In this document: positions 12,601 to 34,639 of the stretch, one piece after another | Layout of the letters: each line of letters starts with the position of its first letter | How positions within the stretch are numbered: the stretch's first letter is position 1 | Assembly: GCA_030544235.1 (NCBI GenBank) | Contig: CM060470.1 | Coordinates: 14,932,856-14,996,855, forward strand | Origin: Lepturacanthus savala | Taxonomy: Eukaryota > Chordata > Actinopteri > Scombriformes > Trichiuridae | Direction of reading: 5' to 3' | DNA: 64,000 nucleotides | Translations under genes and position numbers: made by a program | The notes under the pieces: model-generated | The model's input: the letters and a program-made list of their open reading frames with translations, nothing else | What the model was told of the DNA's origin: nothing | Databases searched by the model: none

Positions 12601-15600
12601 TCAACAAGAACGCTAATGAGTAATGATACAGAGGATCACATTTAGAGCCGCCTTTGCTTTTTCATTGACTATTGTGTTTTACTCACCAGGGCATTATTAT
12701 TTTGCTTGGCTTAAGCATCAGACGTGAAATAAATGAAACGCAGAAACCCTACCTGCTTACGTAATGGTCGTCCTGTTTCGCATTGTGCTCAAATCACAAT
12801 TTTTTTTTTTTCTGTGGGCAAAACTACTGACACTGGCAACGGTGAGGAGAGGTTCAATAAACATGCAATATACTTCATACCACTGGCCTTTCTACCCTTG
12901 TCAGGGGGGGGGGCTGGGGGGGGTGGGAGAGCAGTTGGGGAATTACATGAAGCAGAGCTTTGCATGTATTACACAGTAAAAGACTGAGGAGAGCTTATCC
13001 AAGGCCAGATGTGTCTCTCTCTAAGGAAAAAAAAAAAAAAACACGCAGTCCGCTAAGCAGCAGCCATATCCTGCCGCTGGTAAGCGTCGAGCAGCAGGAC
13101 GTCGGCGGGTTGGCTGTCTGGTAGCGTCACGACGGCTGTCTCCTTGAATATGCAGGATTTCAGGTTTAGGAAGTGGTCGCCTTTTGAATGTTGTCAACAC
13201 ATCATCCATCATACTTTATACAAACCTTCACGCCGCTGACTGATTGGCAGTAATGCAGCATTAGCCTCTGTTTGCTCAGAGGTAAATGTCACGCCTGTTT
13301 ATGCGTCTGCGAGTAAGGCGTAATGTGGAGTTCAAATTTGAAGCCGTTTCCGCGGCGAGAAAAAACCGTGCCGCGCGGGTGCTACACAAGGAGCATGACA
13401 AGCCTTAGCCTCTCTAAAATAAGACTGATGTATCACTCTTTACTCCCTAATATCATCACACCCGCTTTTTTTTTTCTGGTTTAATTGTCAGGAGAAAATG
13501 TTCCTTGAGGATCCCAAGGCAGCGACACCCAACAGTTCATGAGCTATGACTCCGAAGTGAAGGAACCAGCATGCTCCTCCCTGTACATATTGCGTTTTAT
13601 TGAACCAGGGCTTGTCAGCATTTTTGGTGGAGCTGGTAAAATATAATTGTGTCATCCTTTATAAAGCAGTGTTGGGGTGACAGCACCCACAGAAGCTTCA
13701 TTACTCTGCTTTTTATTGGGGTGTGAAGAAGGGGCATTCTCCTGGTGATGAATAACGTCTCTCTCGCTTGAAGTCAAGGTAAAACACACTCACAGCGCCG
13801 GCGTGCTCCACTGGATGTACATGGATCATTTAAAATGAAATCAATTCAGCTGAAGAATTAGAACTGGTTGCCATAATGGTTTTTATCTGACGCCCATCAA
13901 TAGCTGCATTGATTTGCTAGTAGATTCGAATCTTGCGAGAACTGAGAGGAAAAAAATGTTACACGCACACGCGCACACACACACACATACACACACACAT
14001 ACAGTATCTGAGCAGCATAGCAACAAATGTAATAAGGTGGAGAGTGACATCTGTTAATCCATCATGATTTTCTTCGTGCCGCTGCACAGCGCCAGATCCA
14101 GGTGAACCCAAGTGTTTGGATGTTTGATGAAACCACAGCTTTCACAATTTAAATAACATGTCTATAGACAATCTTCGACAGAAATATTGTACCCAGATTT
14201 GCATCGATTCTCTCTAGTCGTACGTTTTGCAGGGGGAAACTCACCGCCCTTATCTCTGCTAGAATTGGGCTGGATTCAGAGTGACTCACAGCTCCTAAAT
14301 GAGATAGCAAATACCCCCCATTCACGTGTGCCGTGATTTATCAAGTTAAACAACCATCTTTATTGTGTTTGGGTTCTCAACAGGGCTGTAAACACCTCTT
14401 TTATAAATGGAAAAAAGAACCGTCTGACAATTTAGCAGGAGATTTCATTAGAATTGTGGGGAACACACCAGCGAGGCAAAATAAAAAAGAAGGGCCCCGG
14501 GGGGATCCTGCATATAAGTTATCAAGGCAGATGGGTCACTCCAGAGACCCGCACTTTAAATAGAGCTTCAAAGTTTGCAACTTCCAATTTCTATGCACAA
14601 TCAAGCTCACACCCACGAGAGGGAAGATGCGTTAGATCCGGTGAATGGAGGTGAGACAGGAACCGTGTTTAATAAAACCAAAAGATGAGGTACAAGTTGA
14701 TGCCCCAGAGAATAATAAAGCTGTAGCAGATCTGCAAGGGGCTGTAAGTTCCTATTTTCTTTTTCTCGTGACAGGGATTAAGCACAAATATCCCGGCCAC
14801 TGGTATTAACTTCTTGCAGAATTGTGTTGTGTAGTGATCAGTTTTTAGTACAAGTCCTGTTCACTAACACGAGAGCCACACGTAACCGATTTCGGTTTTA
14901 TCAGATTTCTGCCGATACACTGGTAGTCAGTGTGGTAATATTCATCTTATTTAATATGGACGTTTTCAAGCTTGTGTACAATATTTGTTTAGTGTACGCA
15001 TTTCTTTACTCATCCTTCACAACAGCTCCACTAAACCCCTTAATGTTGACTCATTTATTTTCCACTGATGCACATTCTTGCACGGGGAACAGTTCTATCA
15101 GGTAAATAAAATAGAAAAAAAGCATTTACAAATCAAATTGTTGTACAGTTATACAAACATAGCATACAGTCATGTGGGAAGCTCAGTCATATCAGAGATA
15201 ACAGTGACTGGTCGATATCTGTCAGCAAATAAAAAGATTGCTGTATTTTTCATGACCATTTTTATCAATGTAACCTTTGGTTATCTGAGCACAAAAGTTC
15301 AGGGTTGAAACAGCTGGCACTGTATAAGGCTTTCTTTCTTTTCTCATGCACATCTCGCCATTCGAAATCACAACTGCAGCTTGAAAGACTGCAACATATG
15401 AGGCAAACCAGGGTATTTAGCAAGTGTATATGTCACTGAATGTAATTAAGGCGGATCTTGCCCTCTGGAACCCGCTCGGTTGACAAAGTGACTTGTTATC
15501 ACTGTTTGTCAGGCACATATATACATTTCTTCTGAAGCCTGTTTTTCGCTCAAACTTTTCCACTCAACGGGAGAAGTTTCCCACCGAAACAAAAGGCTAA

Positions 15601-18600
15601 AACTAGAAAATGCAATTTATGAATTCATAAAATGGTATTGTTTCATCTATAGTTAATCAAGATATAAACAGGGGTCGATTATTGACGTTAGTTGACCTGG
15701 ATTATCTCCACTCTGGTTCAATACGTGGCATCCCGAATAAATATGGTGCCATCAATACAACTGCTTATCTGTGGCAATTCTCCATATTCACATCCGCAGG
15801 AACAGTAGTGAAGATCGGACTATAAGGCCTCGAATCACCAGATTTATGAGACAGACAAAGGTAAACTTGATTGGAGCAGAGTCACCCATTCCACCCTTTC
15901 TGATTTGTGGTTAATCGTCTAGGATTGATTTAAACCCGCGAGTCCATAAGATCACTTCTCTGTAGCACAGTTTAAACTCAATGAGAGGAAAAAAAAAAAA
16001 GACCAAATTCTGCAAAGGGAATTTCCACCCTCCACCGTATTTGGTAGTGTAATTTAAAAGGGGGAGGAGGGGGGAGGGGTTGAATCGTCAATCAAACAGC
16101 CATATTCTGCTGGACCCAGACCTGTAGAGGACAGCTGCTATATAACAGCAGCTGCTAAACAGGACTAATTCTCCAGGATGAAATATGTTGCAGAGGCCAG
16201 CCATTTACAGGACCGGTATCAGAGCTATATTTCAAGGCCCGGCCGCAGCCTCTGCCCATTAAAGTGTGTGTGATGTATTTTAGGGCCAATTTATGTCCTG
16301 CTCTGGTCTCAAAGAGGTACACTGACATGATGGCTGATAGAAGATGCCTCTGGCCTGGTATGGCAGAGGGGAGAAGAGGTGAAGAGCAGTATTAAAGAAG
16401 ATAGACATCTAAAGAGTCAATTTGACCATACAGTAAATATCCAGTTCAGAATACAGAAATGTATTGTCCTTAAAACTAAGTAGACAGTGATACCATGAAT
16501 GCGACTATGATAGTCATAGATAGAGTTTAGTTCCTGCTTGTTTTCACAATTTGATTAAGGACAGTATTATATTAAATAAGCTTCAAAAGTAATTTGAAAT
16601 ATTATCATGGAAACAATGGTATTGTATAAGGCCTGCAACATCCTACATTATCATCATCTATTCAACATCAAAAGCCAGGGAGGTTATCTTGAACAAAAAA
16701 TGTAAAATATTCTTGATTTCTTTTATTTATTTATTTAAAAAGTTTGTCTGGAGTTAAGGTCTTAAGACTCCTATAAAAATGTTTTGCAGTCTTTGAAAAT
16801 GACATCTGCCTTTGTGTTGAAAGAGTGTGGGCAGAGGTGTTAATGCGTCTTGTGTCCTTTGAAAATCCTATTCATTCATTCCACAGGAATTAAGGCAACT
16901 TACCGGAAGTCAAGCACCTTGTCTGTACAAACCCTCAGCACTGCGAGGTAACAACTGTGAAGTTTTGCAGTCTGCCACTCTCAGAAGTAGAAACGGCAAA
17001 TACTGCACACATGGACTAAATTGTTATGACATCTGAAAGAAATAAAGGCAGTATACTCACTCTGAACACATGGCCTGTTTCCTAATTATACAGAAGATGA
17101 GTGAACACGGATGAGCGACTTTAGAGCCAGCGGCTGAAGGTTCAGCTCCGGTAGCTGGCCAGATGGACGGAAGTGAGTTGCTTTCTTTTCTGAGAGCTTT
17201 TTTCACCTGAAAGTGAACGTTTGAGTGCTGCTGGCGCGGGTGCAACATCTGACGGCGGCGAGGACTCGGAGTCTCGGGCCTCAGGCCGCCGTTTTCACGG
17301 CGTCACCTGCGCACCGCGAAAACCGACGAGGTTCATATAAATGTAAATCAGACGGCAAACAAAACCGGCATCCAGCTAACAACGCGACAATATCCAGCTG
17401 CTCGCCACTTGTAAGTGCAATCAATCACCCCGAAAACAAGGTGATCGGGGAAAATTTCATCGCATTTATCTAGCAGAGAACTTCTCCTATGATAAGGCAC
17501 CAAACTGGCATGTGAAGTAAATAGTTCTTGAAGAGCATTAGCGGCAAACAGTGTCTTGAGGTTGATTATCTCAGTGACTAATGCTCTGTCACTCTGTGGT
17601 ATGAGAGGGCCCAGCGAGGACCCCCGGTAATGGAGCCTGAGCAGGTGCTGAAAGCCTACTGACATCAGGGGGGAGCGCGCTGACAAGAATTTCTGATGAA
17701 TTTCAATTACTGATCTATTAAAGCTAATGAGGTAAATGAGCAGCCAGAATACATTTGCTAGATAGCTTGAGACAAGACCTCGGTGGTTTGACATGATTCT
17801 ATGTGTGTGCGCGTGCATGTGTGTGTGTGTGTGTGCAGCCACGGCAGATGCCACAGTGTTTATGCTGTAAATCTCTGTGTACTGGCCTGCTGTGCAGGAG
17901 ATGAAAACACTCAAATTACTCCGAAAGAATTGCTTTCCTTGTTTTTTGGTCATGTTTAGTAAAAGTTATTGTTACTCTTGGATGTATGTCACATCTAAGC
18001 GCAAAGTCAGTGTGCCATCTACCGGGGAGTGGTACAATACAGCACAGATGCAGGCCAAGCTTGATTCTAAAACACACAGTACCATCTGCTGGATTCATGA
18101 TGAACAGCATCCACACCTTTAAAAGGGTGTTAAGGCTATTGCTAATCAGTTTTTTCTATAGAGAAGACAGCTATACACATAACAGACATTGTCACAGTGG
18201 AATTAGCATCCAATGCGCTGAATATTTTTGGGACTACACTGAGCGCAGTTTTGTCCAGACAAGCAGAGACTTTTCCCAATTTCTAAAAGAAAATAAACCG
18301 GTCTGGACCTGACAATGAAAATTGCAGCTTTCACTGTGTAGCTATTAGCACAGAGGAATTGTTAAATTCTCCTAAAATCCTTCAAGTACCAACTGCTACC
18401 AAATTTCCAGCCATGATTCCACTAAGTAGAGGAGACAACCCAGGAGCTAGAGAGAACACAATGTAGATTTTCAACTGAGGAAATTACCTTTGATTGAACA
18501 TAATTTGACTTGGTTGCTGTTCAACTTCACCAGATGTTTAGCTTAAAGAAGAATTAACTGATTTATTTTGGTCAAGCGGAAACATTTATTCATACTTTCA

Positions 18601-18800
18601 GCTTTTAGGAAACTGATGAATGAAAGTCTAGTTTTCTCTACCGTTAAATCCTGAGGGAAATAAATGGCTCTTAATTGCTCCACTATGTTGTCCAAATAAT
18701 CATGATCATTGTCTATCTGCAGATTGGTACTGGACAGGTAGAGAACAATAGGTTTTTAAGGATTTTTCAATAAAATACTTGATTCACGAGTACGAACAAC
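9640..18800. other. long gene-free intergenic stretch
   Basis: No coding exons recognised on either strand. Open frames of 60-201 codons are scattered and lack domain-like features or matching splice sites. The base composition is more even and less repetitive than elsewhere, especially at 10860-11480, 12460-12680 and 17470-17780, with many TAATTA-type AT cores. Such sequence could contain conserved non-coding elements. Short (CA)n/(TG)n tracts lie at 13963-14000 and 17812-17836. Confidence 0.4.
13963..14000. repeat. short (CA)n microsatellite
   Basis: Imperfect ACAC run with GCAC and TACA interruptions. Confidence 0.8.
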
Positions 18801-18825
18801 TGCTTTCGCATGCAAATGCACAATA

Positions 18826-18990
18826 GCTCAGTGATTAACATTATTGCTCACAGTAAGAATCATTTGGGTTTGAATCCTGGCCCTTTTTGTGTGGCACTGC
18901 ACTATGGTGTCCTACTGTTTGTAGTGTATATGACAGGTCAAATGCAGAGAATGCATTTCCCCACAGGGATCAATCAATTTCTTCTTTGTA
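18826..18990 (+). repeat. diverged tRNA-like dispersed repeat (SINE-like)
   Basis: ATAGCTCAGTGATTAACATT ... CTCACAGTAAGAA ... GGTTTGAATCCTGG resembles the promoter A/B boxes of a tRNA-derived repeat: AGCTCAGTGGTTAG and GGTTCGAATCC. The downstream part AATGCAGAGAATGCATTTCC CCACAGGGATCAAT is a tail often seen in fish SINE-like repeats. It is a more diverged relative of the element at 49885-50265, which lies in the other orientation. Confidence 0.55.
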
Positions 18991-19124
18991 TGTTAGAAAG
19001 TCCAACTGAGGTTCCAGCAAATCCATTCATTCAGGTTTTGCCGCATTGCTAGAATTTTGCAGTCAGTAAATGCTTTGGATATAGTTGATTTTTTTCCAAA
19101 GATATCAAGCACAACAGTCTGAGA

Positions 19125-19130
19125 TTTATT
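19125..19130 (-). terminator. candidate polyadenylation signal of HNMT copy B
   Basis: A minus-strand AATAAA lies about 190 nt beyond the stop codon of the last exon. It is the first canonical hexamer noted downstream. Confidence 0.45.
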
Positions 19131-19319
19131 TTTAGAATTTCTGTTTTTGGTCAACATCACAAAGTAATTGAGTTGGTTTAAAAAAGGCTAAAGACACAGA
19201 CAACTAATTCAAATGGTAAACCGAAGCAACATGCAAATACATTGCACCCATTGAACACATATTGAAAGCGATTAAAGGAGAGAAATGAAAATGTATGAAC
19301 ATTTTTCCATTGGACATAC

Positions 19320-28413
<9,094 letters not shown>

Positions 28414-28530
28414 GACTGATTCCTGCAATGCATTGCACAAAGTGGTTAGAAAACAAATGAAAAGCAACCATTACTAACACTTAACTGAAGTCAAAAATCA
28501 ACGGCATATTGTTAAGTGTTATTCAATTAC

Positions 28531-28600
28531 CTTGAATATCTTGGGAGTGACGGCAAAGAGTTGATTATTGCTCTCCCACCCTTTTAAGATGCAGAGTTGA
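28531..28600 (-). promoter_or_regulatory. candidate TATA-like promoter and non-coding first exon of HNMT copy B
   Basis: A minus-strand donor AAGATATTCAAG/GTAATT lies at 28531/28530, and the exon with the ATG begins with its own acceptor at 28422, so a non-coding first exon is expected here. A TTAAAA box (28587-28582) sits in TGCATCTTAAAAGGGTGG, placed so that transcription would start near 28555 and give a leader exon of about 25 nt. The region is not CpG-rich. The exact start cannot be read from sequence alone. Confidence 0.35.
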
Positions 28601-31600
28601 ATTACTCTCCCCTCCCACAGGCAAGCTGGCTCCCTTCCCATGAGCTTTTGTTACATCATCAGAGCTTTGCCTGTACATCCATGGGTGTATTCCAATGGTT
28701 AGCATTTTCACTGGTACACGAGTACCAGTGAAAAAATCTATGATTCTATATACATTCCTCTGACTCTCGCTGGAGGTAGAGGCTTTTTTCCTCTCTCCCT
28801 TATCTGACTGATTGCTGAGTCTCTGTGTGCCTCTCTCGTCTTGTCTTTACTCCTACCTGTTAGTAAAGATCCTCAAAACCCAAAATATGGAATTGACTAG
28901 CTGGTCCCTCAATGCAAATGACACGATCCTTCTCATGAAGGACCGCTGGTTATAGCATTGATTATATTAACTCTGTTCAATAGTCATGAGGTGTCTTAAA
29001 AGTTAGAAGCATTTGTTAATATGTAAGTATTCCATACTTCTGTGATATGCATTTGTATATGTCACAGAAGAAGAACAATGATCATTGTTTAAGGCTAGGC
29101 TGATGATTAGGGAAGTGATAAGGTCACACAGTCACTATTGTGAGCTGAAGGTTGGTGAAGTCTGGTGAAGTCTCCTAGCAGCGATCATCTCTCAAAACTG
29201 CGGGTGAACGGAGTACATCACGAGGTGTTACAGATTGTGGAGCAGGACTTGTGGTCGACCCAGGCCGTGATCATTGATGCGCCCCTGGATAAGTGATTAG
29301 GGGTCACTCCAGTTCTGACGTGTGACAAGTTGGGGGCCACGCTGAAGTGGGTCATCGACCAAATGTTCGACCAACGATCATCTGGATTCCTAAATCGTGT
29401 GATTTTTATGTGATTATGTGCATTTCCCCTCTGGCTTATTTCCTCTCCTAGAGGACTTTCACTGCAGGAATGCTTTTGTTTTGACTCTGATCTACAGCAC
29501 CGGACATCCCAAGGACACACAGCTGTCGAATCAACACCTCAAAGGACATAATATGAATTGGACAGAACACACTGAACTAAGGACATCATATCAAGACACT
29601 GACATGTTTTTTGTAAATAGTCAATACTGCCTCATCTCTCTATATTTCCATTTATTATATATTGTTCTAACAAGCCAGTCAGTGTTGTGGATTTGTGGAT
29701 CTTTAAGTTTTTAAAGTACGAATGAGTAACTATTCCATTAGAGTTACAGTATAATTGAAGATATACAGTTGCTGTCCTTAAAAAAATAGATTACCTGAAG
29801 GGATTATGTTATTGGTTTATGTTTAATTTGCTCTAAAGTTCAGATGAGGCATGTATAGAAGAGGATTAGGGTCATTGTAGGTAAAAATAAAAACCTACGG
29901 AGCCTTTGGAGGGGGAAAATATTTCCATGATTAAATTCATACATTCACGAGAAACCAACTTGGATGTTTTTTGAAATATAGTAATAATTTTGCTAGAAAA
30001 AAAAATCTGAAATTCTCTGAGATTAATAAATCATCAATTTAGGAGAAAGAAATCTTTAAAAGATGCGTTTGTCAAGCAGCCACATTGCACTTCACTTTGA
30101 AAGGTTGGATTAAGATCATCATTTCTCATTACAGATACTGCGCTTGCCATGTTTATGCCTGCAGTAGACAACCTAATCAAATTATAGTTCGCAATCAGAT
30201 TTAGCAATAAGGAAATACTCGTGATTTTAGCTCAGAATCACTATATCATCATAAGCATCCGGAATACTATTCTCACCAGATGATAGGCTCTCCACTGAGT
30301 TCTCGCTAGTAGCTCTAGTAGAAGGCGAGGGTTGTTTTTGAAGGTTTACTGAATCAAAGAAACTGAAACAAAGGCACAAACAGTATGTTTCAGATACAAG
30401 AGATGAGTATACATTTGAATGAAATTAGCATAGTTAGCATTTCTATTTTTACCATACCAACACAGATGAGAGTAATCTACAACTGGAAAATTCCCTTTGG
30501 GAAAATTTTGAAAGGGTTCTGGGTGCTACTGCCAAAGTATGATGGATAGATGATTATTCAACCCTGAAGGAAAATGTGAACGCATAAATGTGTTTGAAAT
30601 GATGAGCTTCTACACAGATTTCAAACAAATAATGCTAGCAAATTTATATTATGATATTATATACAAGTTATGCCCCTTCAACAGGTTTACTATACACATT
30701 TAACATTAAAAAAATTCATCCATTTTTTTTTCCAGATTTCTCATCCCCCCCCCCAAAAAAAGGAAATCATTTGTGAGTAGTAAGATGTGTAAAGTGTAAA
30801 TTCATTATGTAATGTTTGTTTTCACTGAGAATAGCAAATCGCATACTTCTCTCAGTGCACTTCTTTGCAGTGCACTCAAATTCAGTTGACTGTCTTGTGC
30901 AGTGTGCAAAATTTGAGACTGTAGCACTGTCCCAACGCCTCTGTGCACTTACTGGAAATGACTCGACAGCTTCTTCGTCTATTACTACATTTTAAAAACA
31001 AAAATCAACCACCGGAGTTCTGATTGTCGACATTCAACAGCAGATCGAAATGACCATTGTCATTTACTGTTGTGTTTTTTTTGTGTTATAATGTTTTTTT
31101 GAGACATAAGTAAGTATAGACATAAGTATGAAGAAAAACATTTTTCTCCCTCTGCGCTGGTCTCCCATTTGAACTTTGACTGACAAAACGATAGCTCCTA
31201 TAAAATAACATTGACCACCATTGCTGGCCATAGGGCTTCACAAAACAGCAAAGCAAAAGCTTTGTTGTTATTTGCTGTTTCTATAGAAAATATTTTGGAG
31301 ACACTGACGAGTTTAAAACAGAGGTCTGTTCTGCTTCTCTTTGGAAATCTTTGTATTAATCTTTGTTTAATTTATTATCACAATGTGGCTCCTGTTATTT
31401 CTTTACGAAGAGCAAAATATGACTTTCACACAGCACGACTGTGACTGGGTTTATGAATGCTGAAGACTTGGTTATCCATGGGCGCGGAACATTTTAAGGT
31501 GGGTAGGAGTTATAAGGCGGTTATCAAGATCTTTCCTTGTGTCCTTGTTATTGGAAACCTTTTTTTATGAACAGTTTTACAGGATATTGTCTGGTGAAGT

Positions 31601-33170
31601 TTGCATACCATGTGGGCACAAACGCCCTGAGCAGCGAGTCTGATTCTGTTTGCTGCGTGTCATTTCCCTTATTCTCTTTCCCAACATTTTCCATCTCTCT
31701 CCACTTTTATCTCTATCAAATAGAGGTAAACGAGCATGTGGTTTAAATAAGCTCCCTAAAGACACAAATTTCATAAATTAAGCAATTTGATGCTAAAAAG
31801 GCAGCCTAGTTTTGAGTGACAATAGACTTCTTTTGCATTAACTAGGTTACAGATTACAGTAATTACAGTCTGACAGCCCGGCTTATTTTAAGACATCTTA
31901 TCAAGGAAAACGTACTCTCTGCATGTGCAGCCATATTTGCTTGTTTTAAGCACAATCATGCCCATATTTAGAAAGTTTGGCTTTAAATTTGACATTTTTT
32001 GCAGTGTGATGAGCAGTTCCTGTCCAGTGTTAGGAAGGATCCTGGTTGTTCACACACTTCTTCCATTTAAAGATTCCAGAGCACACTGTGCTTTGTGATC
32101 CTTACGCAGATCTATGCCTCAACAAATCCTCTGAGCTTTGCAGGAACTTTCCTTTCACCTCATGGTTTAATTTTTGCTTAATGATGCATTGTCTAAAAAA
32201 AATTGCCACATGCCACAATTCCAATCAAGGTGTAGAAACATCTCAAAGCTGATCAAGAGAAACGGGATGCCTCTGAGCTAATTTCAACTGTCAGCAAAGG
32301 CTGTCTAAAATATGTTCCTTGTTTTCATGAATATTTATGGCCTACTGGTCTTTAAAATGAAAATGGAGATATGTTTTTATATACGTGTAACAAGGATTAA
32401 ATTATTTATAGTATCACAGCCACCAGGCGCCAAATATGCCTATTTAATCCTAAAGTAACCCGTTTAAGCAAATTCAATCAAATTAGAGCTATCGGTGGAA
32501 GAACACTACCTGCGCCTGTGCTATTAATAAATGAGTGTCTAAGCGGATTTTCCAACCACAGTTCAAACATATGCCGGTTAGACAAATCACTGAGTAAGTT
32601 GCTAGAGAGTGATAACATATTTGTCCATATATCCTCATATATCATCAAATTCTCCAAATACAAACCTGCAACATCCACATTTATATTGGCCCAGGATTGA
32701 TGGGTCCTCAAACCACAGCAAAATATGTTTTTCTTATACATGCATATGTATATTCTACATATATAATGGATAAGGCAGGTGACTTATACACAACAGTAGG
32801 ACAGAGGAGATGGATCTACAGTACACACATCCATAAACAACCATTAAGTCTAATGAAACAGAGGAATTCAATATATCAGGCTGTGGCTACACAAGCAATA
32901 TTTGTCTTTTTGTTTGTTGAGTGAATATGAAAATCTAGATTAATCTAGATAAGGTGTCCTACAGTGAATCAGGAAAGAAAAAAAAAACCTTGGTGGTGAA
33001 AGTGTTAACTGTGTAAAGGATTCATTCCCAACACTAGTGCAGTGTAACAAAATAGGGTTAAACCAGATTCAGCGCATGATCAACAGATTCAGCTCGTGAT
33101 CGAGAGAGCGCCGCGTCTCGTGATAGGCCAGACACTCAAGGACCATATGAAGATAGGCAAACGGGTCGCC
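28600..33170. other. intergenic stretch between the two HNMT copies, part 1
   Basis: No gene recognised. It holds AT-rich sequence, short homopolymers and one possible degenerate reading frame at 29180-29415. Confidence 0.4.
29180..29415 (+). pseudogene. unrecognised degenerate reading frame
   Basis: The plus strand reads SKLRVNGVHHEVLQIVEQDL and WSTQAVIIDAPLDK, then a stop, then LGVTPVLTCDKLGATLKWVI and DQMFDQ in the same frame. The even, protein-like composition across a single stop suggests an old coding piece, perhaps from a mobile element. I do not recognise the family. Confidence 0.25.
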
Positions 33171-33179
33171 GTTCTTCGC

Positions 33180-34630
33180 GTCAAAACCCCATCCTCCCGG
33201 ACAAGTAGCTCTGGCCTGTGCTTGGATTTGCTCTGCTTCTGCTCAGAACGAGCGCTTGTACTCATACATATTGTTGCTCGCAGAGATCTTACTGCGTTCC
33301 AGCTTAAAACCCGTCTCCTCACGCTCAGACTGATCCTATGCGCCTGTTAAACGTCTGCTCTCAGATTTCTGTTAGGCTCTTGGGTTTTGTTTGCAAGAAA
33401 CCTGTAAAAAAAAAACAAAAAAAAACAGCCAATTGTGCCACACTGCAAAAAAAAGAAAAACTTTGGTCAACATAAAATTTCAAGGCACAAACTTCAATGA
33501 ACTTTTATTTTAAATTTGCACAATTCAAATAAATATTATGTTTTGCTTCTGAATTTGCTCAACTCTTGAATTCAGATTTTTGTCAAATCAGTAAGTTCTA
33601 CTAATTATATAATTTTCTTTTAAATCGGACTAACCCTAAGCATAACCCGAACTTGTAATTTTACATTGTAATAATTAATATTATTAAGTAATAATTTACA
33701 TTGTAATTAATAACTTTTATTTGTGCTCGCTCTCCCAAAAATTGCTATTGCTATAACTATGGTAATTATGACGATGGGCAAATTTTCTAAAAATGTTAAA
33801 CTATCCCTTTATAACACAATACGACTAGTCAGAAAATAACATGCCAACCTGTATGAACAGGATTTGTTCATTGATCTTTAATATGATTTTAAAGGTTTTA
33901 ATAATACATCCATGGATTAGCTCATATAAGCTAATGTTAGTGGCTAACTCTGCTAGCATCAGTTAGCCGCTAACTGCTAAGGACTGAAACGCTTTTGTGT
34001 TTAAATGTTGAAAATGTAGGTGACTTTCTCCATTTCGACGCAACTCAAAATAAAATTCCTGTGTCACTTAACGTTTAAATGAATTAAAGGTTGTTTAAAA
34101 CTTAAGGATTTAATTATTAACAGCTCATCAAATTATTTTGAAGCATACAACTGTCTTGCTATGTTGTGCTAAGTTATCTTTTTTGCAGTGCAGGAGTCGT
34201 GTTGACCAATAAAATGATCCCAGTCTCCTTGCAGGAGTGTTCACTTCCTAGAGCATCCTAGAAGTCTCTCTTTAACCAAGTTTACACACATCCTACAGGT
34301 TTTTATTAAATGTACTTCCATTGCTTGGACAGATAATGCATCCATAGTTTTTCCTCTTCTCCCTATGAACTAGAATATGTTTGACACCTCTGCTCTAAGA
34401 GGTACAGAGAACATGTCCACGAGGAGACAGGGAGGTCTGGAACTCTGAGAGAAGACATTTGACGAATGCACAGAAGCATGAGTGCGAGGAGAAGGATTTA
34501 AGCTGGAATGCAGGAAATCTGTGCGAGCAACAATATATCTGAGTGCAGCGTGCAGTTTGAGCAGAAGCAGAGCTAATCTAAGTGCAAGCAGGAGCTATAA
34601 GAGTGTAAGGACAGGGTTGGAGGGGTAAAA
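33180..34630. mobile_element. element with long (about 190 bp) imperfect terminal inverted repeats
   Basis: The arm at about 33180-33370 is, when reverse-complemented, clearly similar to 34440-34630. Examples are GCTGGAACGCAG versus GCTGGAATGCAG, GCGAGCAACAATAT in both, and GAGCAGAAGCAGAGC in both. The interior has no transposase and contains another short element at 33441-34190. This is a foldback-like or long-TIR DNA transposon; the family is not identified. The open frame at 33096-33350 is just the arm. Confidence 0.65.
33441..34190. mobile_element. element with CACTGCAAAAAA termini nested in the long-TIR element
   Basis: It begins CACTGCAAAAAAAAG and ends CTTTTTTGCAGTG, giving inverted termini of about 12 bp that extend imperfectly to AACTT. 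About 750 bp, AT-rich, no transposase frame. Confidence 0.5.
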
Positions 34631-34639
34631 AAATATATA

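Noticed and set aside
17348..17953. 201-codon open frame on the minus strand
   Set aside because: Composition is irregular, it includes a (TH)n run from a (TG)n repeat, it has no recognised motif and it lacks splice partners.
18826..18900. Possible functional tRNA gene
   Set aside because: The A and B box-like motifs belong to a diverged SINE-like repeat; no cloverleaf can be drawn.
28414..28467. Upstream in-frame ATG that would lengthen HNMT copy B by 18 residues (MLFICFLTT...)
   Set aside because: A good acceptor (ATTGCAG) lies between it and ATG 28413, and the shorter start aligns with the start of HNMT copy A and of human HNMT.
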